A stretch of DNA of 64,000 nucleotides from positions 1 through 64,000 of the forward strand of contig CANRFO010000003.1 in the NCBI GenBank assembly GCA_947629925.1, read 5' to 3'. Shown piece after piece: positions 1 to 8,374 of this stretch (its first letter is position 1; each line of letters begins with the position of its first letter). Below the pieces are notes generated by a model. It was given only the letters and a program-made list of their open reading frames with translations. It made no database searches and had not been told where the DNA came from. The DNA is from an uncultured Ruminiclostridium sp. (lineage in GTDB: Bacteria > Bacillota > Clostridia > Oscillospirales > Ruminococcaceae). Position numbers and translations under genes: made by a program.

Positions 1-93
1 TAACCTGTTTGCCCTCTGCCCATAAAGCATTGATTTTACTGGATTTTTGCTTGTTTTCTTATGTCAGAGGGGCAAAAGCCGCTTTTTTGTTTA

Positions 94-1446
94 TCAAAGA
101 ATATAGTCTGTTATGCAGTCGTACCAATGAACGTAGGTCTCTCCGTTGACGAAAAGCCGTTCGTTTTGAGGGAGCATTTCGCTCCAGCTTTTTTGGTACC
201 TGTCAGCCGCCCAGTTGTCGTTATTGAATCTGCGCCACAGGACTGTCCTGCCGTTTTTGTCGATATAGCTTTCGGTAACTATGCTGTCGTCAAAGGTTTC
301 GATGTCCATTACACAAACAGTGTCGTATTCCCTGCCGCCAATAGTTACCTTATATCTTCCTACCACGTCCATGGACTGCAAATTCGGTTTCGGAACGCCT
401 GTTATGACGTTTCCCTCACGACTCAGTATGCCCTTTCGTCTGATATGCGTTTCCTTGCCGCAGTTGTCCTCGCCGTAGCCCCAGTTCTGCATAAATTCAT
501 CTCCGTCAAGGAACGTATGCACACGGCGCACGCCGTTCTCGTCAATATGGCTTTCTGCAAGAGTGCGGCAGTGGGTGTCGGTGAGTTGATTTATAAAGCG
601 CCACTCACATTCCTTTATGCTCCCCGTGCGGTAATAGTTTTCGGCGTCGTGCTGTATCGCCACTGTTTCAACGCCCTCTATGCCGTGGACCTCGGCTTTG
701 CCGATAACTTCCATTTCCGTCCACTCCGTCCGTTTGCGGGAGGGCATATCGTAAAGTCCCCAGCTCAGCTTTTCGCCTGTTCTGGGAACGATGAGCCAGC
801 CCATAAGCTCCTCCCAGACACACTGAAAAGGCTCTGCGGGCAATTGCTCTATCTTGTATTCGGGCAGTATTTCGGGCAATTTCTTCATATTGCTTTCTCC
901 TTTCGGTTTATAGGCGGGATATTTGTCTTTGAAATTCCGCTTGGCGGTATAAAGACGGCTTTTCACCGTTCCCACGGGAATATCCAGCCGCTTTGCTATT
1001 TCAGCTTGGGGAAGCTCCTTCCAAAAATATAAATAAAGTATCTGCTTGTCTTTGTCCCCTAAAAGCTCAAGGGTCTCTCTGACTGCGTTTATCTGTGAAA
1101 CGCCCTGCTTTCCGTAGGAAAGACGCTTTTCCGTGAGCGTTTCTATGGGTATCTCCAGCCTTGCCGCTTTTTCTCTGAAATAGTCGTTGCATTTATTGCG
1201 GGCAATGCTTATCAGCCACGCCTTGAAAGAATCTTTGTTTTTCAAGGTAGGGAATTTCTGATATGCGGTAAGATAGACCTCCTGCAAAATATCATCGGCG
1301 TCGGTCTTGTTTCCCACTTTAAATCTCACAAAGCGCTCAACCGCCGTTTTTGCCGCTTGGAGCAGTTCTTCAAATTCTTCCGTATCCTCACCTCCTTTTT
1401 TCGTTTTTGAAAGCGATCTCGTATATATAGACGGGAATTTTTCCAT
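94..1446 (-). CDS. ECF-type RNA polymerase sigma factor with C-terminal extension
   Basis: The N-terminal ~180 residues are a sigma-70 family group 4 (ECF) factor. Region 2 is seen around residues 48-95 (DADDILQEVYLTAYQKF, SIARNKCNDYFRE) and region 4, a helix-turn-helix, around 120-170 (QAEIAKRLDIPVGTVKSRLY). The remaining ~264 residues (from MKKLPEILPEY) form a Trp-rich domain that I recognise only as an extension seen on some clostridial sigma factors; its role is unknown, possibly sensing or anti-sigma. The start is uncertain. The ATG at 1446 lies inside an ECF-like promoter (see separate entry), and a perfect AGGAGGTGA lies seven bases before an in-frame ACG at 1383. The true protein may therefore begin about 21 residues later. 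A second good ribosome site precedes the in-frame ATG at 888, at the domain junction. No membrane segment or separate anti-sigma gene is adjacent. Confidence 0.85.
   Translation of the reverse strand: MEKFPSIYTRSLSKTKKGGEDTEEFEELLQAAKTAVERFVRFKVGNKTDADDILQEVYLTAYQKFPTLKNKDSFKAWLISIARNKCNDYFREKAARLEIPIETLTEKRLSYGKQGVSQINAVRETLELLGDKDKQILYLYFWKELPQAEIAKRLDIPVGTVKSRLYTAKRNFKDKYPAYKPKGESNMKKLPEILPEYKIEQLPAEPFQCVWEELMGWLIVPRTGEKLSWGLYDMPSRKRTEWTEMEVIGKAEVHGIEGVETVAIQHDAENYYRTGSIKECEWRFINQLTDTHCRTLAESHIDENGVRRVHTFLDGDEFMQNWGYGEDNCGKETHIRRKGILSREGNVITGVPKPNLQSMDVVGRYKVTIGGREYDTVCVMDIETFDDSIVTESYIDKNGRTVLWRRFNNDNWAADRYQKSWSEMLPQNERLFVNGETYVHWYDCITDYIL
888..903 (-). promoter_or_regulatory. Internal ribosome binding site and start inside the sigma gene
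   Basis: At the boundary between the sigma region and the C-terminal domain the minus strand reads AAAGGAGAAAGCAATATG. This is a strong Shine-Dalgarno sequence at normal spacing before an in-frame ATG (888). Starting there would give the C-terminal domain alone, 264 residues. It may be a relic of two genes that fused, or a live internal start. Confidence 0.4.
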
Positions 1447-1455
1447 AAAGGTTCA
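1430..1455 (-). promoter_or_regulatory. ECF-type autoregulatory promoter (-35 TGAACC, -10 CGTC)
   Basis: Reading leftward, TGAACC (1455-1450) is followed after exactly 16 bases by CGTC (1433-1430). This closely resembles the TGAAAC-N16-CGTC promoters used by Bacillus ECF factors, which usually control their own genes. The annotated sigma start codon at 1446 would fall between the two elements, which argues for a downstream start. Family assignment is by resemblance only. Confidence 0.5.
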
Positions 1456-1471
1456 TTTTTGATGAAAATTT

Positions 1472-1500
1472 GCGGCGGCACATTTTTTCTGTGCCGCCGC
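1472..1500 (-). terminator. Strong GC-rich hairpin after the DUF4353 gene
   Basis: GCGGCGGCACA pairs perfectly with TGTGCCGCCGC around a seven-base loop. It lies just downstream of the stop of the DUF4353 gene and upstream of the sigma gene. No clean T-run follows on the minus strand (AAATTTTC), so it may be a weak terminator or an mRNA-stabilising stem. Confidence 0.5.
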
Positions 1501-1545
1501 GGTTTGAGAGGAACACTATGAACACTGTGGATAGTGGGATCGTTT

Positions 1546-3465
1546 TTAAGGTCTGCCGCCGTGTGGTCCGCCGAAGCCTCCGCCAGGTCCGCCGCCGAAG
1601 CCGCCGCCCATTCCTCCTCCGAAGCCGCCAAAGCCTCTGCCAAGTCCACCGCTGCCGCCTGAAGAGGTGACAGTGCTTTCGGCTGTAAAGGTATAGACAG
1701 GGTTGCCGCTCAGCTCAACATCTGCAGAATTGTCGTAAAGTCCGTTCAGGCTGTCCCCTGCGGCAGTAACGCCTGTGTAAAGGCTGTATGTTCCGCCTGT
1801 CTTTATGTCGGGAGTCGAGATTATTATATGCTGAACCTGCTTTGCGGCGGTGAAAACGGCTGTGTTATTGCCGCTGTTATCAACTAAAGCGACCGTTTCA
1901 CCTGCGTTTACGTTTGCCTGAACGCAGACGCTGTTCTGCGCTGAGGAATCGGAGGGATTTTCCGCCATCTGCATACTGCCCACTGCGATAAGAGTGCCGC
2001 CGTTTACGGTAATGCTGTTGTTGAAGTCGCCGCTGTCAAGCGCGCCGTTTGCTCCGTCAACAGGTCCGTTTACAAAGACTGTGCCGCCGTTTATGGTGAT
2101 ATTGCCGTTAGAATCTATTCCGTCCCCTGCGGCGTTGATGAAAATATTGCCGCCGTTGATGAACATATCGTGAACGGCGCTTTCTTCGCCGCTGTTCATG
2201 CCGAAAACATCGCTCCCGCCGCCGCTGTTCAGTCCGTCGTCGGAGGAGGTCACTGAAATATCGCCGCCGTTTATGGTGAACAGTGCCTTGCTTTCGACGC
2301 CCTCTGTGGAGTTCAGCACGTCGATGGTGCCGCCGTCTATTTGTAAATCTCCGTGGGAGGAGATTCCCTTTCCCGATGAGGAGGAGAGGGTAAAAGTCCC
2401 CGACGTGATGTTCAAAGTTCCCGCCGAATGAACGCAGTGATCTGTAGAATTTACGGTTATTTCCCCGCCGCTTATAGTCATATTGCCGCCGCTTTTTATG
2501 CCTTTTGATGTAGCTTCGTCGTTTGCGGAGGTGCTTTCACCGATGTCCCAGATGTGACCCCAGCCGCCGAAATCTCGGTCGTTGCCGCCTGACGCCACTT
2601 CGCCTGTGGTGGTGACGTTTATCTTCCCGCCTGTGACGGAAAGACCACGCTCCGCTTGTATGCCGTCTTCGCCTGCGTTAACGGTGACTTCACCGCCGCT
2701 TATGAGGACATAGCCTTTCGTTTCGTCATCAGCGTTGGTGGACTTTATGCCGTCCTTCCCCGCTGTGACGTTCAGCGTTCCGCCTTCAAGCACAACGCTG
2801 TCTGTGCCTCTTACGCCGTTATTTTCAGCGGTGACTGTGATGTTTCCGCTTTCAAAGGTGAGGTCGTCGTTGCAGCGTATACCGCCGCTGTAATTTCCCG
2901 TAACGGTTAAATTTCCGTTACCGCAGAAGGTAAGGTCGTCCTTACTGTAAACCGCGGCGTTTGGCTCGCTGTCCGCTTCGGACTCGTTTCTGCCCGAAAA
3001 GGAATAGGAAGCCCCGTCGGTCAGCGTGTTGGTCGTTCCGTCGTCAAGCTGTATATAAAGATTTTTCGCGTTATAGCAGTATATCGCCGCGCCGTGGGGA
3101 TTGTTCACGCTTATCCCCGAAAGCACAAGATATACGTTTTCATCAGTATCTATATAAACATATCCGTCGTCAAGCGTTCCGCTGAGTTCATACACTCCGC
3201 CCTCGGTTATGGACAAAACGCCGTTCTCGAACCACGCGCCGCTTCCGCTTATATTGGTCTCGCTGCCGAAAAATACGGAGCATATGTCCGAAAGATCCAC
3301 CTTGTCGGAATTACCGCTCGTATCGTTAAGCTCTTCGGCGCCCTGCTGAACAGCCGTATCGGAGCTTCCGTCCTGAAACGGCAGATCTGCCCCGCCGCAG
3401 CCCGAAAGGGCGCAGGAAGCCGTCAGCGCGGCGGAAATCAAAACAAATGCCGATTTTTTCAACAT
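1546..3465 (-). CDS. Secreted lipoprotein, DUF4353-type carbohydrate-binding-like beta-helix
   Basis: A lipoprotein signal is clear: basic start MLKKSAF, hydrophobic stretch, lipobox LSGC with Cys about residue 22. Most of the chain is repeats of the form 'GGxItVxaxxdGI', typical of the right-handed beta-helix family annotated as DUF4353 or carbohydrate-binding domain-containing protein in Clostridia. The last ~40 residues are very rich in Gly (GFGGGMGGGFGG) and end GGPHGGRP, a flexible low-complexity tail. It is probably attached to the outer face of the membrane. The ligand is not known, and the link to carbohydrate rests on the family name and the neighbouring GH74. The ribosome site AAAGGAG precedes the ATG at good spacing. 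It sits divergent to the xyloglucanase gene. Confidence 0.8.
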   Translation of the reverse strand: MLKKSAFVLISAALTASCALSGCGGADLPFQDGSSDTAVQQGAEELNDTSGNSDKVDLSDICSVFFGSETNISGSGAWFENGVLSITEGGVYELSGTLDDGYVYIDTDENVYLVLSGISVNNPHGAAIYCYNAKNLYIQLDDGTTNTLTDGASYSFSGRNESEADSEPNAAVYSKDDLTFCGNGNLTVTGNYSGGIRCNDDLTFESGNITVTAENNGVRGTDSVVLEGGTLNVTAGKDGIKSTNADDETKGYVLISGGEVTVNAGEDGIQAERGLSVTGGKINVTTTGEVASGGNDRDFGGWGHIWDIGESTSANDEATSKGIKSGGNMTISGGEITVNSTDHCVHSAGTLNITSGTFTLSSSSGKGISSHGDLQIDGGTIDVLNSTEGVESKALFTINGGDISVTSSDDGLNSGGGSDVFGMNSGEESAVHDMFINGGNIFINAAGDGIDSNGNITINGGTVFVNGPVDGANGALDSGDFNNSITVNGGTLIAVGSMQMAENPSDSSAQNSVCVQANVNAGETVALVDNSGNNTAVFTAAKQVQHIIISTPDIKTGGTYSLYTGVTAAGDSLNGLYDNSADVELSGNPVYTFTAESTVTSSGGSGGLGRGFGGFGGGMGGGFGGGPGGGFGGPHGGRP

Positions 3466-3732
3466 ATTTTCAGCGGCTCCTTTCTGTAATGTGACAGGTA
3501 TAGTTTACCCCGCGATTGTGATACTGTTGTGAAAAAAAACAGACTTTTGCGGGAAAAATAAATCACTCGGATAAACTTCATGCTCATATGACCTGACTTA
3601 AAGGGCTGAAAGTCATTTCCTCCAAAAATGAAAATATTTTTTTGTCTGTTATATCAATACAAAAAAACACTTCAATATGATAAAATACCTTTATGGATAA
3701 AATGAACCCCGATTTATGGAAAGGCGAAAAAA

Positions 3733-5967
3733 ATGACTGAATTTATAAGAAAAAATATGCTTAAATTAGCGGCGTTATTTACTGCGGCAGCAATGCTGAC
3801 AGCCTGCAGCGACGGCGGAAACGGCGCTCCTGCGGACAGCACGGACACGGAGGCTCCCGTAAGCGACAGCTCCGCTCAGAACGCCGAGGTTCCCGAAAGC
3901 GAATGGAGCTACGGTCAGTTTGCCATGGGCGGCGGCGGTTATGTGACAGGCGTTTTCTCAACAAGCGAAGAAGGTCTGTTTTACGCAAGGACCGACGTAG
4001 GCGGCGCTTACCGCCGTGACGCGGAAAGCGGAAAATGGCGCTCGCTGTCATATAAGATAAGCGAGGAAGACGTGGGTCTTATGGGAATAGACGGGCTTGC
4101 AGTTGACCCTGATGAACCGAACAAGCTGTATCTTCTGGCAGGAACTTCCTATTTCAGCAACGGCAAGACCTGCGTCATGATCTCCGACGACTACGGCGAG
4201 AATTTTGAAGTGGTAGACGTTACCGACAAGATAACCGCCAGCGGGAACGGTATGGGCCGTCAGAACGGCGAACGCATAGCCATAGACCCTGTAAACAACG
4301 ACATCATTTATGTGGGCGGAAGAACAGGCGGCATGATAAAAAGCTCTGACGGCGGAAAGACATGGGAAACGCTTCAGTCCCTCTCCGACGCTGTTCCTGT
4401 AAATACCTCGAATGCAAACGGGATCTGCACGATAATAATCGATCCTGATTCCTCCGACGGCTCACAATGCACAAGGATATTCGCAGGCATTTCCGCCACG
4501 AAGCAGGATAATATGATGGTAAGCGATGACGGCGGCGTTACATGGAAAGCTGTTAAAGGCGCTCCTCAGGGGCTTTTCCCGCAGCGTATGCGCCTTGACG
4601 GACAGGGCAATATCCTGATAACATATGCAAACTCTGAGGGTCCTTGGGGCAGCAGCTCGGGCGGAATAAGAAAATACAATATTTCAAGCGGAGAATTTAC
4701 GGATATTTCTCCTGCGAAGCGCTCCTTCGGCGACATCGCAGTTTCTCCCTCCGACCCGAATAAAATGGTGGCTGTAACCGAATGTATCTGGAGCGAACAG
4801 CCTAACGGCGCTTACGGCGACGAGTTTTACATTACCTCTGACGGCGGCGCGAGCTGGTCCTGCATAAACAGCACTATGAAATTCAAGGAAAGCGAGATAA
4901 GCTGGATAAATACCGCCGCTATGCACTGGTGCGGCTGTCTGTGCATAGATCCTTTCAATGAAAATGAGATAAAAGTCACTTCGGGCAACGGTATCTTCTC
5001 CTGCGGAAATATCTGGGACGAAGCTCCCGAATTTTGTTTTGATTCATTCGGCCTTGAAGAAACAGTGCCTATGGAACTGGTATCTATACCTGACGGTCCG
5101 CTGGTAACGGCTATTCTTGACTATGACGGCTTTGTAAACGACGACCCGTTCACTTACGGCACAATGCACAGCAGCGCAGGCGGCGCGATGACCGATATAG
5201 ACGTGGCTTACGCAAATCCCGACGTATGGGTGAAATGCGGCGGCGACGGTTCAGGTATCGGCTTCTGGTACACCCTTGACGCAGGAAAAACATGGCAGCA
5301 GACAAAAACTAATCCTTCAAACGGCGCAAATAAAGGCGTAAGCGGCGTTACCGCCGACGGAAAGAGATTCCTCTGGTCTCCTGACGGAGCTACCGCCCTT
5401 TACTACACCGACGACTACGGCGAAACATGGAATCAGTCCACAGGAATTTATATAACCAACAGCATAGCCGCCGACCCTGTAAATCCCGATTATGTCTATG
5501 CGGCAAGCAGCGGCTCGTTCTATGTGAGCAGCGATGGCGGCGCAAGCTTCAAGGAGACTTTCACCTTCTTTGCTTCGACCGCAAGAATAACGGTGGTACC
5601 CGATAAGGAGGGCGTTATCTATCTCCCCGCTCTGGGTCTTCAGGTATCCTCCGACCACGGTCAGACCTTTACAAGAGTCGATTCTCTTGCCGCCTGCACG
5701 GGCGTGGGCGTTGGAAAGGGCGTTTCCGACGGTCAGGAAGCCGTTTATGTATGGGGAAAGCCTGCCGATAAAGAGACCATGGGCATTTACTGGTCGGTAG
5801 ACGGCGGCGCTACATGGGAAGCGGTAAGCGACGGTGAGTACCAGTTCGGCGGCATGGGCAACGGTCACTTCATCAAGGGCGACAGCAACGTAGTCGGACG
5901 CTGCTATATAAGCACTGTGGGGCTCGGGATCGTCGTCTGCGACAAAAACGCCGAATATGTATCATGA
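3733..5967 (+). CDS. GH74 xyloglucanase-like endoglucanase, lipoprotein
   Basis: A glycoside hydrolase family 74 enzyme, which cleaves the beta-1,4-glucan backbone of xyloglucan. The protein starts with a lipoprotein signal (LTAC, lipid Cys25) and a short acidic linker, so it is probably tethered outside the cell. The family hallmark RTDVGGAYR has the conserved catalytic Asp88. The second acid is probably within the TDIDVAYANP segment. At least eight Asp-box (BNR) motifs of the type SxDGGxTW (SSDGGKTWE, SDDGGVTWK, TDDYGETWN, SVDGGATWE) mark the two seven-bladed propellers. At 744 residues it is about the size of a bare catalytic module and has no dockerin or binding module. GGAAAGGCG precedes the start. 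A classic terminator follows the stop. Confidence 0.92.
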   Translation: MTEFIRKNMLKLAALFTAAAMLTACSDGGNGAPADSTDTEAPVSDSSAQNAEVPESEWSYGQFAMGGGGYVTGVFSTSEEGLFYARTDVGGAYRRDAESGKWRSLSYKISEEDVGLMGIDGLAVDPDEPNKLYLLAGTSYFSNGKTCVMISDDYGENFEVVDVTDKITASGNGMGRQNGERIAIDPVNNDIIYVGGRTGGMIKSSDGGKTWETLQSLSDAVPVNTSNANGICTIIIDPDSSDGSQCTRIFAGISATKQDNMMVSDDGGVTWKAVKGAPQGLFPQRMRLDGQGNILITYANSEGPWGSSSGGIRKYNISSGEFTDISPAKRSFGDIAVSPSDPNKMVAVTECIWSEQPNGAYGDEFYITSDGGASWSCINSTMKFKESEISWINTAAMHWCGCLCIDPFNENEIKVTSGNGIFSCGNIWDEAPEFCFDSFGLEETVPMELVSIPDGPLVTAILDYDGFVNDDPFTYGTMHSSAGGAMTDIDVAYANPDVWVKCGGDGSGIGFWYTLDAGKTWQQTKTNPSNGANKGVSGVTADGKRFLWSPDGATALYYTDDYGETWNQSTGIYITNSIAADPVNPDYVYAASSGSFYVSSDGGASFKETFTFFASTARITVVPDKEGVIYLPALGLQVSSDHGQTFTRVDSLAACTGVGVGKGVSDGQEAVYVWGKPADKETMGIYWSVDGGATWEAVSDGEYQFGGMGNGHFIKGDSNVVGRCYISTVGLGIVVCDKNAEYVS

Positions 5968-5982
5968 ATATGAATATCGGAA

Positions 5983-6015
5983 AACTGCCTGTCCTTCGGG
6001 ACGGGCAGTTTTTTT
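5983..6015 (+). terminator. Rho-independent terminator after GH74
   Basis: ACTGCCTGTCC, loop TTCG, GGACGGGCAGT, then a T-run. The 11-bp stem has one G-T pair and a stable UUCG tetraloop. Confidence 0.92.
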
Positions 6016-6053
6016 CAAAAAGTTACAATTCGGTAACAATTTGCCTTAAATTA

Positions 6054-6082
6054 TTGATTTTAAAAAGAAAATATGATATACT
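6054..6082 (+). promoter_or_regulatory. Sigma-A promoter of the MoxR/DUF58 operon
   Basis: TTGATT, 17 bases, TATACT, about 100 bases before the first moxR-like gene. A short inverted repeat GTTAC-N6-GTAAC (about 6022-6037) lies just upstream and could be a regulator site. Confidence 0.65.
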
Positions 6083-6185
6083 TTTAACGTGTGTATGAAA
6101 AATCGGTTTTTTGGGCATTTTTTGCCAAAAACATTTGAGGGACTTTTGTCCGTTTGACATAATGACACGGAAAGGAAAATAAAAC

Positions 6186-7148
6186 ATGGAAATAAGCAGT
6201 GAGCAGGTCTACAAAAAACTTACCGCTACAATAGATGAAGTTGAAAAGGTAATAGTCGGCAAAAGAAATATAATCACAATGCTTGTGGTCGCGCTTCTCG
6301 CGGGAGGTCATGTGCTTATCGAGGACGTTCCAGGAACAGGCAAGACCACTCTTGCAACGGCTCTCGGAAAAGCGACGGGACTTCAGTTCAAGCGCGCGCA
6401 GTTCACGCCTGACGTTACCGCTTCGGATATAACCGGCTTCAACCTGTTTAATAAGGAAAGCAACCGCTTTGAGTTCCGCCCGGGAATGTCCATGACGAAC
6501 ATACTGCTGGCGGACGAAATAAACCGAACCTCGCCGAAAACGCAGTCGGCGCTCCTTGAGGCGATGGAAGAACATAATGTCACCGTGGACGGGACTACCT
6601 ATCATCTTCCTCGTCCTTTCATGGTTATCGCTACGCAGAACGAGTTAGGCTTCGTGGGGACGTTCCCGCTTCCAGAAGCGCAGCTCGACAGATTTATGAT
6701 AAAGGTGACCATGGGCTATCCCTCCGCCGAACAGGAGCTTCAGATAATCACGAACCGAGAGAGCAAAGACCCTATGGAGTCGGTGAAGGCCGTATGCACC
6801 GCCGAGGAGCTTAAAATTTTCTCCATGCTCACGGGACAGGTGAACGTTGACGAATCGATAAATCAGTATATAGTAAAATTTGTGTCCGCTACGAGAGAAC
6901 ACCCCGCCGTCCTGCTTGGGGCAAGTCCGAGAGCGTCCCTCGCGCTTATGAGAAGCTCTCAGGCGCTGGCGCTTATCATGGGGCGCACATATGTTGTGCC
7001 TGAAGATATTTCCGCTATGATACCGTATGTCCTTTCGCACAGGATACATCTCAGGCAGGAATCCAAAATGAAGGGCATAACTGCGGAAAGCGTCCTGAAA
7101 GACGTAAACAGCAGCATAATGCACCCGATGAGAAAGGCTCAGAGCTGA
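6186..7148 (+). CDS. MoxR family AAA+ ATPase (first copy)
   Basis: AAA+ ATPase of the MoxR class, thought to act as a chaperone that matures or inserts cofactors into partner proteins. Walker A is EDVPGTGKTT (about 47-56) and Walker B is LLADEINR, followed by the sensor region VIATQNE. The length of 320 residues is normal. Ribosome site GGAAAGGAAA precedes the start. It is the first gene of a tight operon, two bases before a DUF58 gene, the usual partner. It is clearly paralogous to the fourth gene of the operon. The client is unknown; the neighbouring membrane transglutaminase is a candidate. Confidence 0.93.
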   Translation: MEISSEQVYKKLTATIDEVEKVIVGKRNIITMLVVALLAGGHVLIEDVPGTGKTTLATALGKATGLQFKRAQFTPDVTASDITGFNLFNKESNRFEFRPGMSMTNILLADEINRTSPKTQSALLEAMEEHNVTVDGTTYHLPRPFMVIATQNELGFVGTFPLPEAQLDRFMIKVTMGYPSAEQELQIITNRESKDPMESVKAVCTAEELKIFSMLTGQVNVDESINQYIVKFVSATREHPAVLLGASPRASLALMRSSQALALIMGRTYVVPEDISAMIPYVLSHRIHLRQESKMKGITAESVLKDVNSSIMHPMRKAQS

Positions 7149-7149
7149 T

Positions 7150-8361
7150 ATGGCGCTGCATCGTGTTATATATATTACGCTGTTCGTCATAGCGCTGGCG
7201 CTGACTCAGCTCTACGGCGGACACTTTTCGTCAGTCATATTCCTGACGGTGCTCGCTGTGCCTATCATCTCGCTTATTATGGCGGTGATTGAGCTTTTCG
7301 CCGTGAACGTCAGACTTAAGGGAAATATCGAAGTCCTTGCCCGCGGAGACAGGCTCAATATCGTCATACCTACATTCAACAGGTTTATTTTTCCCTGCTC
7401 TTCGATCGTGGTGAACGCCTCCATGCCCGACCCCTCGGACAAAAGAAACGCCCGCCTTATTTTTTCGCTTTCCCCTTTTCAGAAAAGGAACCTTAACCTG
7501 ACCTTCAGGACTGAGTACAGAGGAGAATACGACCTTACCATAGACAAGCTTATCGTTTACGATGTGCTGAAGCTGTTCAGGCTGAAAAGAAAGCTGAAGC
7601 TGAAAAAGAAGGTCGTGGTGATACCGCGCATTTACGACGTAACGGCGGGAAAAGAACTGCTCCCCGTGTATCAGGACGAACAGGCAAACAAAAGCGCCGT
7701 CGATTCTCCTTCAGGTGACAAAAGCTTTGTAAGAAAATATACGGACGGCGACGACATAAAGAGGATACACTGGAAGCTGTCCTCAAAGCACGAGGACTAT
7801 ATGGTGTGGCAGCAGTCGGTGGGACAGGAAACGCAGGTCACAATGATCTGCGATATGAAGCGGTATTTTGAATTTGCAGAGGAAAACGCCGCTCATTCTG
7901 ACGCGGCGCTTGAAGCCGCGCTCGCAGCGGCGCTGCTGAACGCAAAAAGAGATACTCCGTCCGTTATCTGCTATTATGACGCAAAAGAAGGAAACACAAG
8001 ATATATAAACATAAACGAACCCGCCGATATATACCCTGCGGCGGGCTCCGCCGCGTCTGCCTCGGTTTACTCTGAAGGTCCCGATTTCGCTGATGAGGTC
8101 TTTTCCGTCATTGACAGGATCGGACACGGGAAAACGGTTATACTTATGACCTGCAAAGCGGACGAAAAGCTTATAAAGCTCACCGAGAGCATATCTTCAG
8201 AATGTAAGGTCTCCGTTCTTGTGACAGGAGAAGCGGAGAAAAAAATACAGGATCACATGCAAAACAGCACGATAGTGAAATTCGTAAGCATGAACCCATA
8301 TGAGACAAAAAAAGAAATCACCCGCGCGGTAAACGACCTATGCGGTACGGATACCCTTTGA
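7150..8361 (+). CDS. DUF58 domain-containing membrane protein (first copy)
   Basis: Two hydrophobic segments at the N-terminus (about residues 5-45) anchor the protein. A beta-rich stretch follows, then the DUF58 core with the family signature DDIKRIHWKLSSKHEDYMVWQ (about 200-220). DUF58 proteins often contain a von Willebrand A-like fold and occur beside MoxR ATPases. The start ATG lies immediately after the moxR stop, so translation is probably coupled. 403 residues is ordinary. Function in the cell is not established; a role in envelope assembly is inferred from family context. Confidence 0.88.
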   Translation: MALHRVIYITLFVIALALTQLYGGHFSSVIFLTVLAVPIISLIMAVIELFAVNVRLKGNIEVLARGDRLNIVIPTFNRFIFPCSSIVVNASMPDPSDKRNARLIFSLSPFQKRNLNLTFRTEYRGEYDLTIDKLIVYDVLKLFRLKRKLKLKKKVVVIPRIYDVTAGKELLPVYQDEQANKSAVDSPSGDKSFVRKYTDGDDIKRIHWKLSSKHEDYMVWQQSVGQETQVTMICDMKRYFEFAEENAAHSDAALEAALAAALLNAKRDTPSVICYYDAKEGNTRYININEPADIYPAAGSAASASVYSEGPDFADEVFSVIDRIGHGKTVILMTCKADEKLIKLTESISSECKVSVLVTGEAEKKIQDHMQNSTIVKFVSMNPYETKKEITRAVNDLCGTDTL

Positions 8362-8374
8362 ACACGGAGCCTAA

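Noticed and set aside
1-93. Terminator after the sigma gene
   Set aside because: Only a weak AAGCGGCTTTT stretch; no stable stem with a T-run in the visible sequence.
3466-3732. Promoters in the gap between the DUF4353 and GH74 genes
   Set aside because: AT-rich stretches such as GATAAAAT are present, but I found no convincing -35/-10 pair on either strand.
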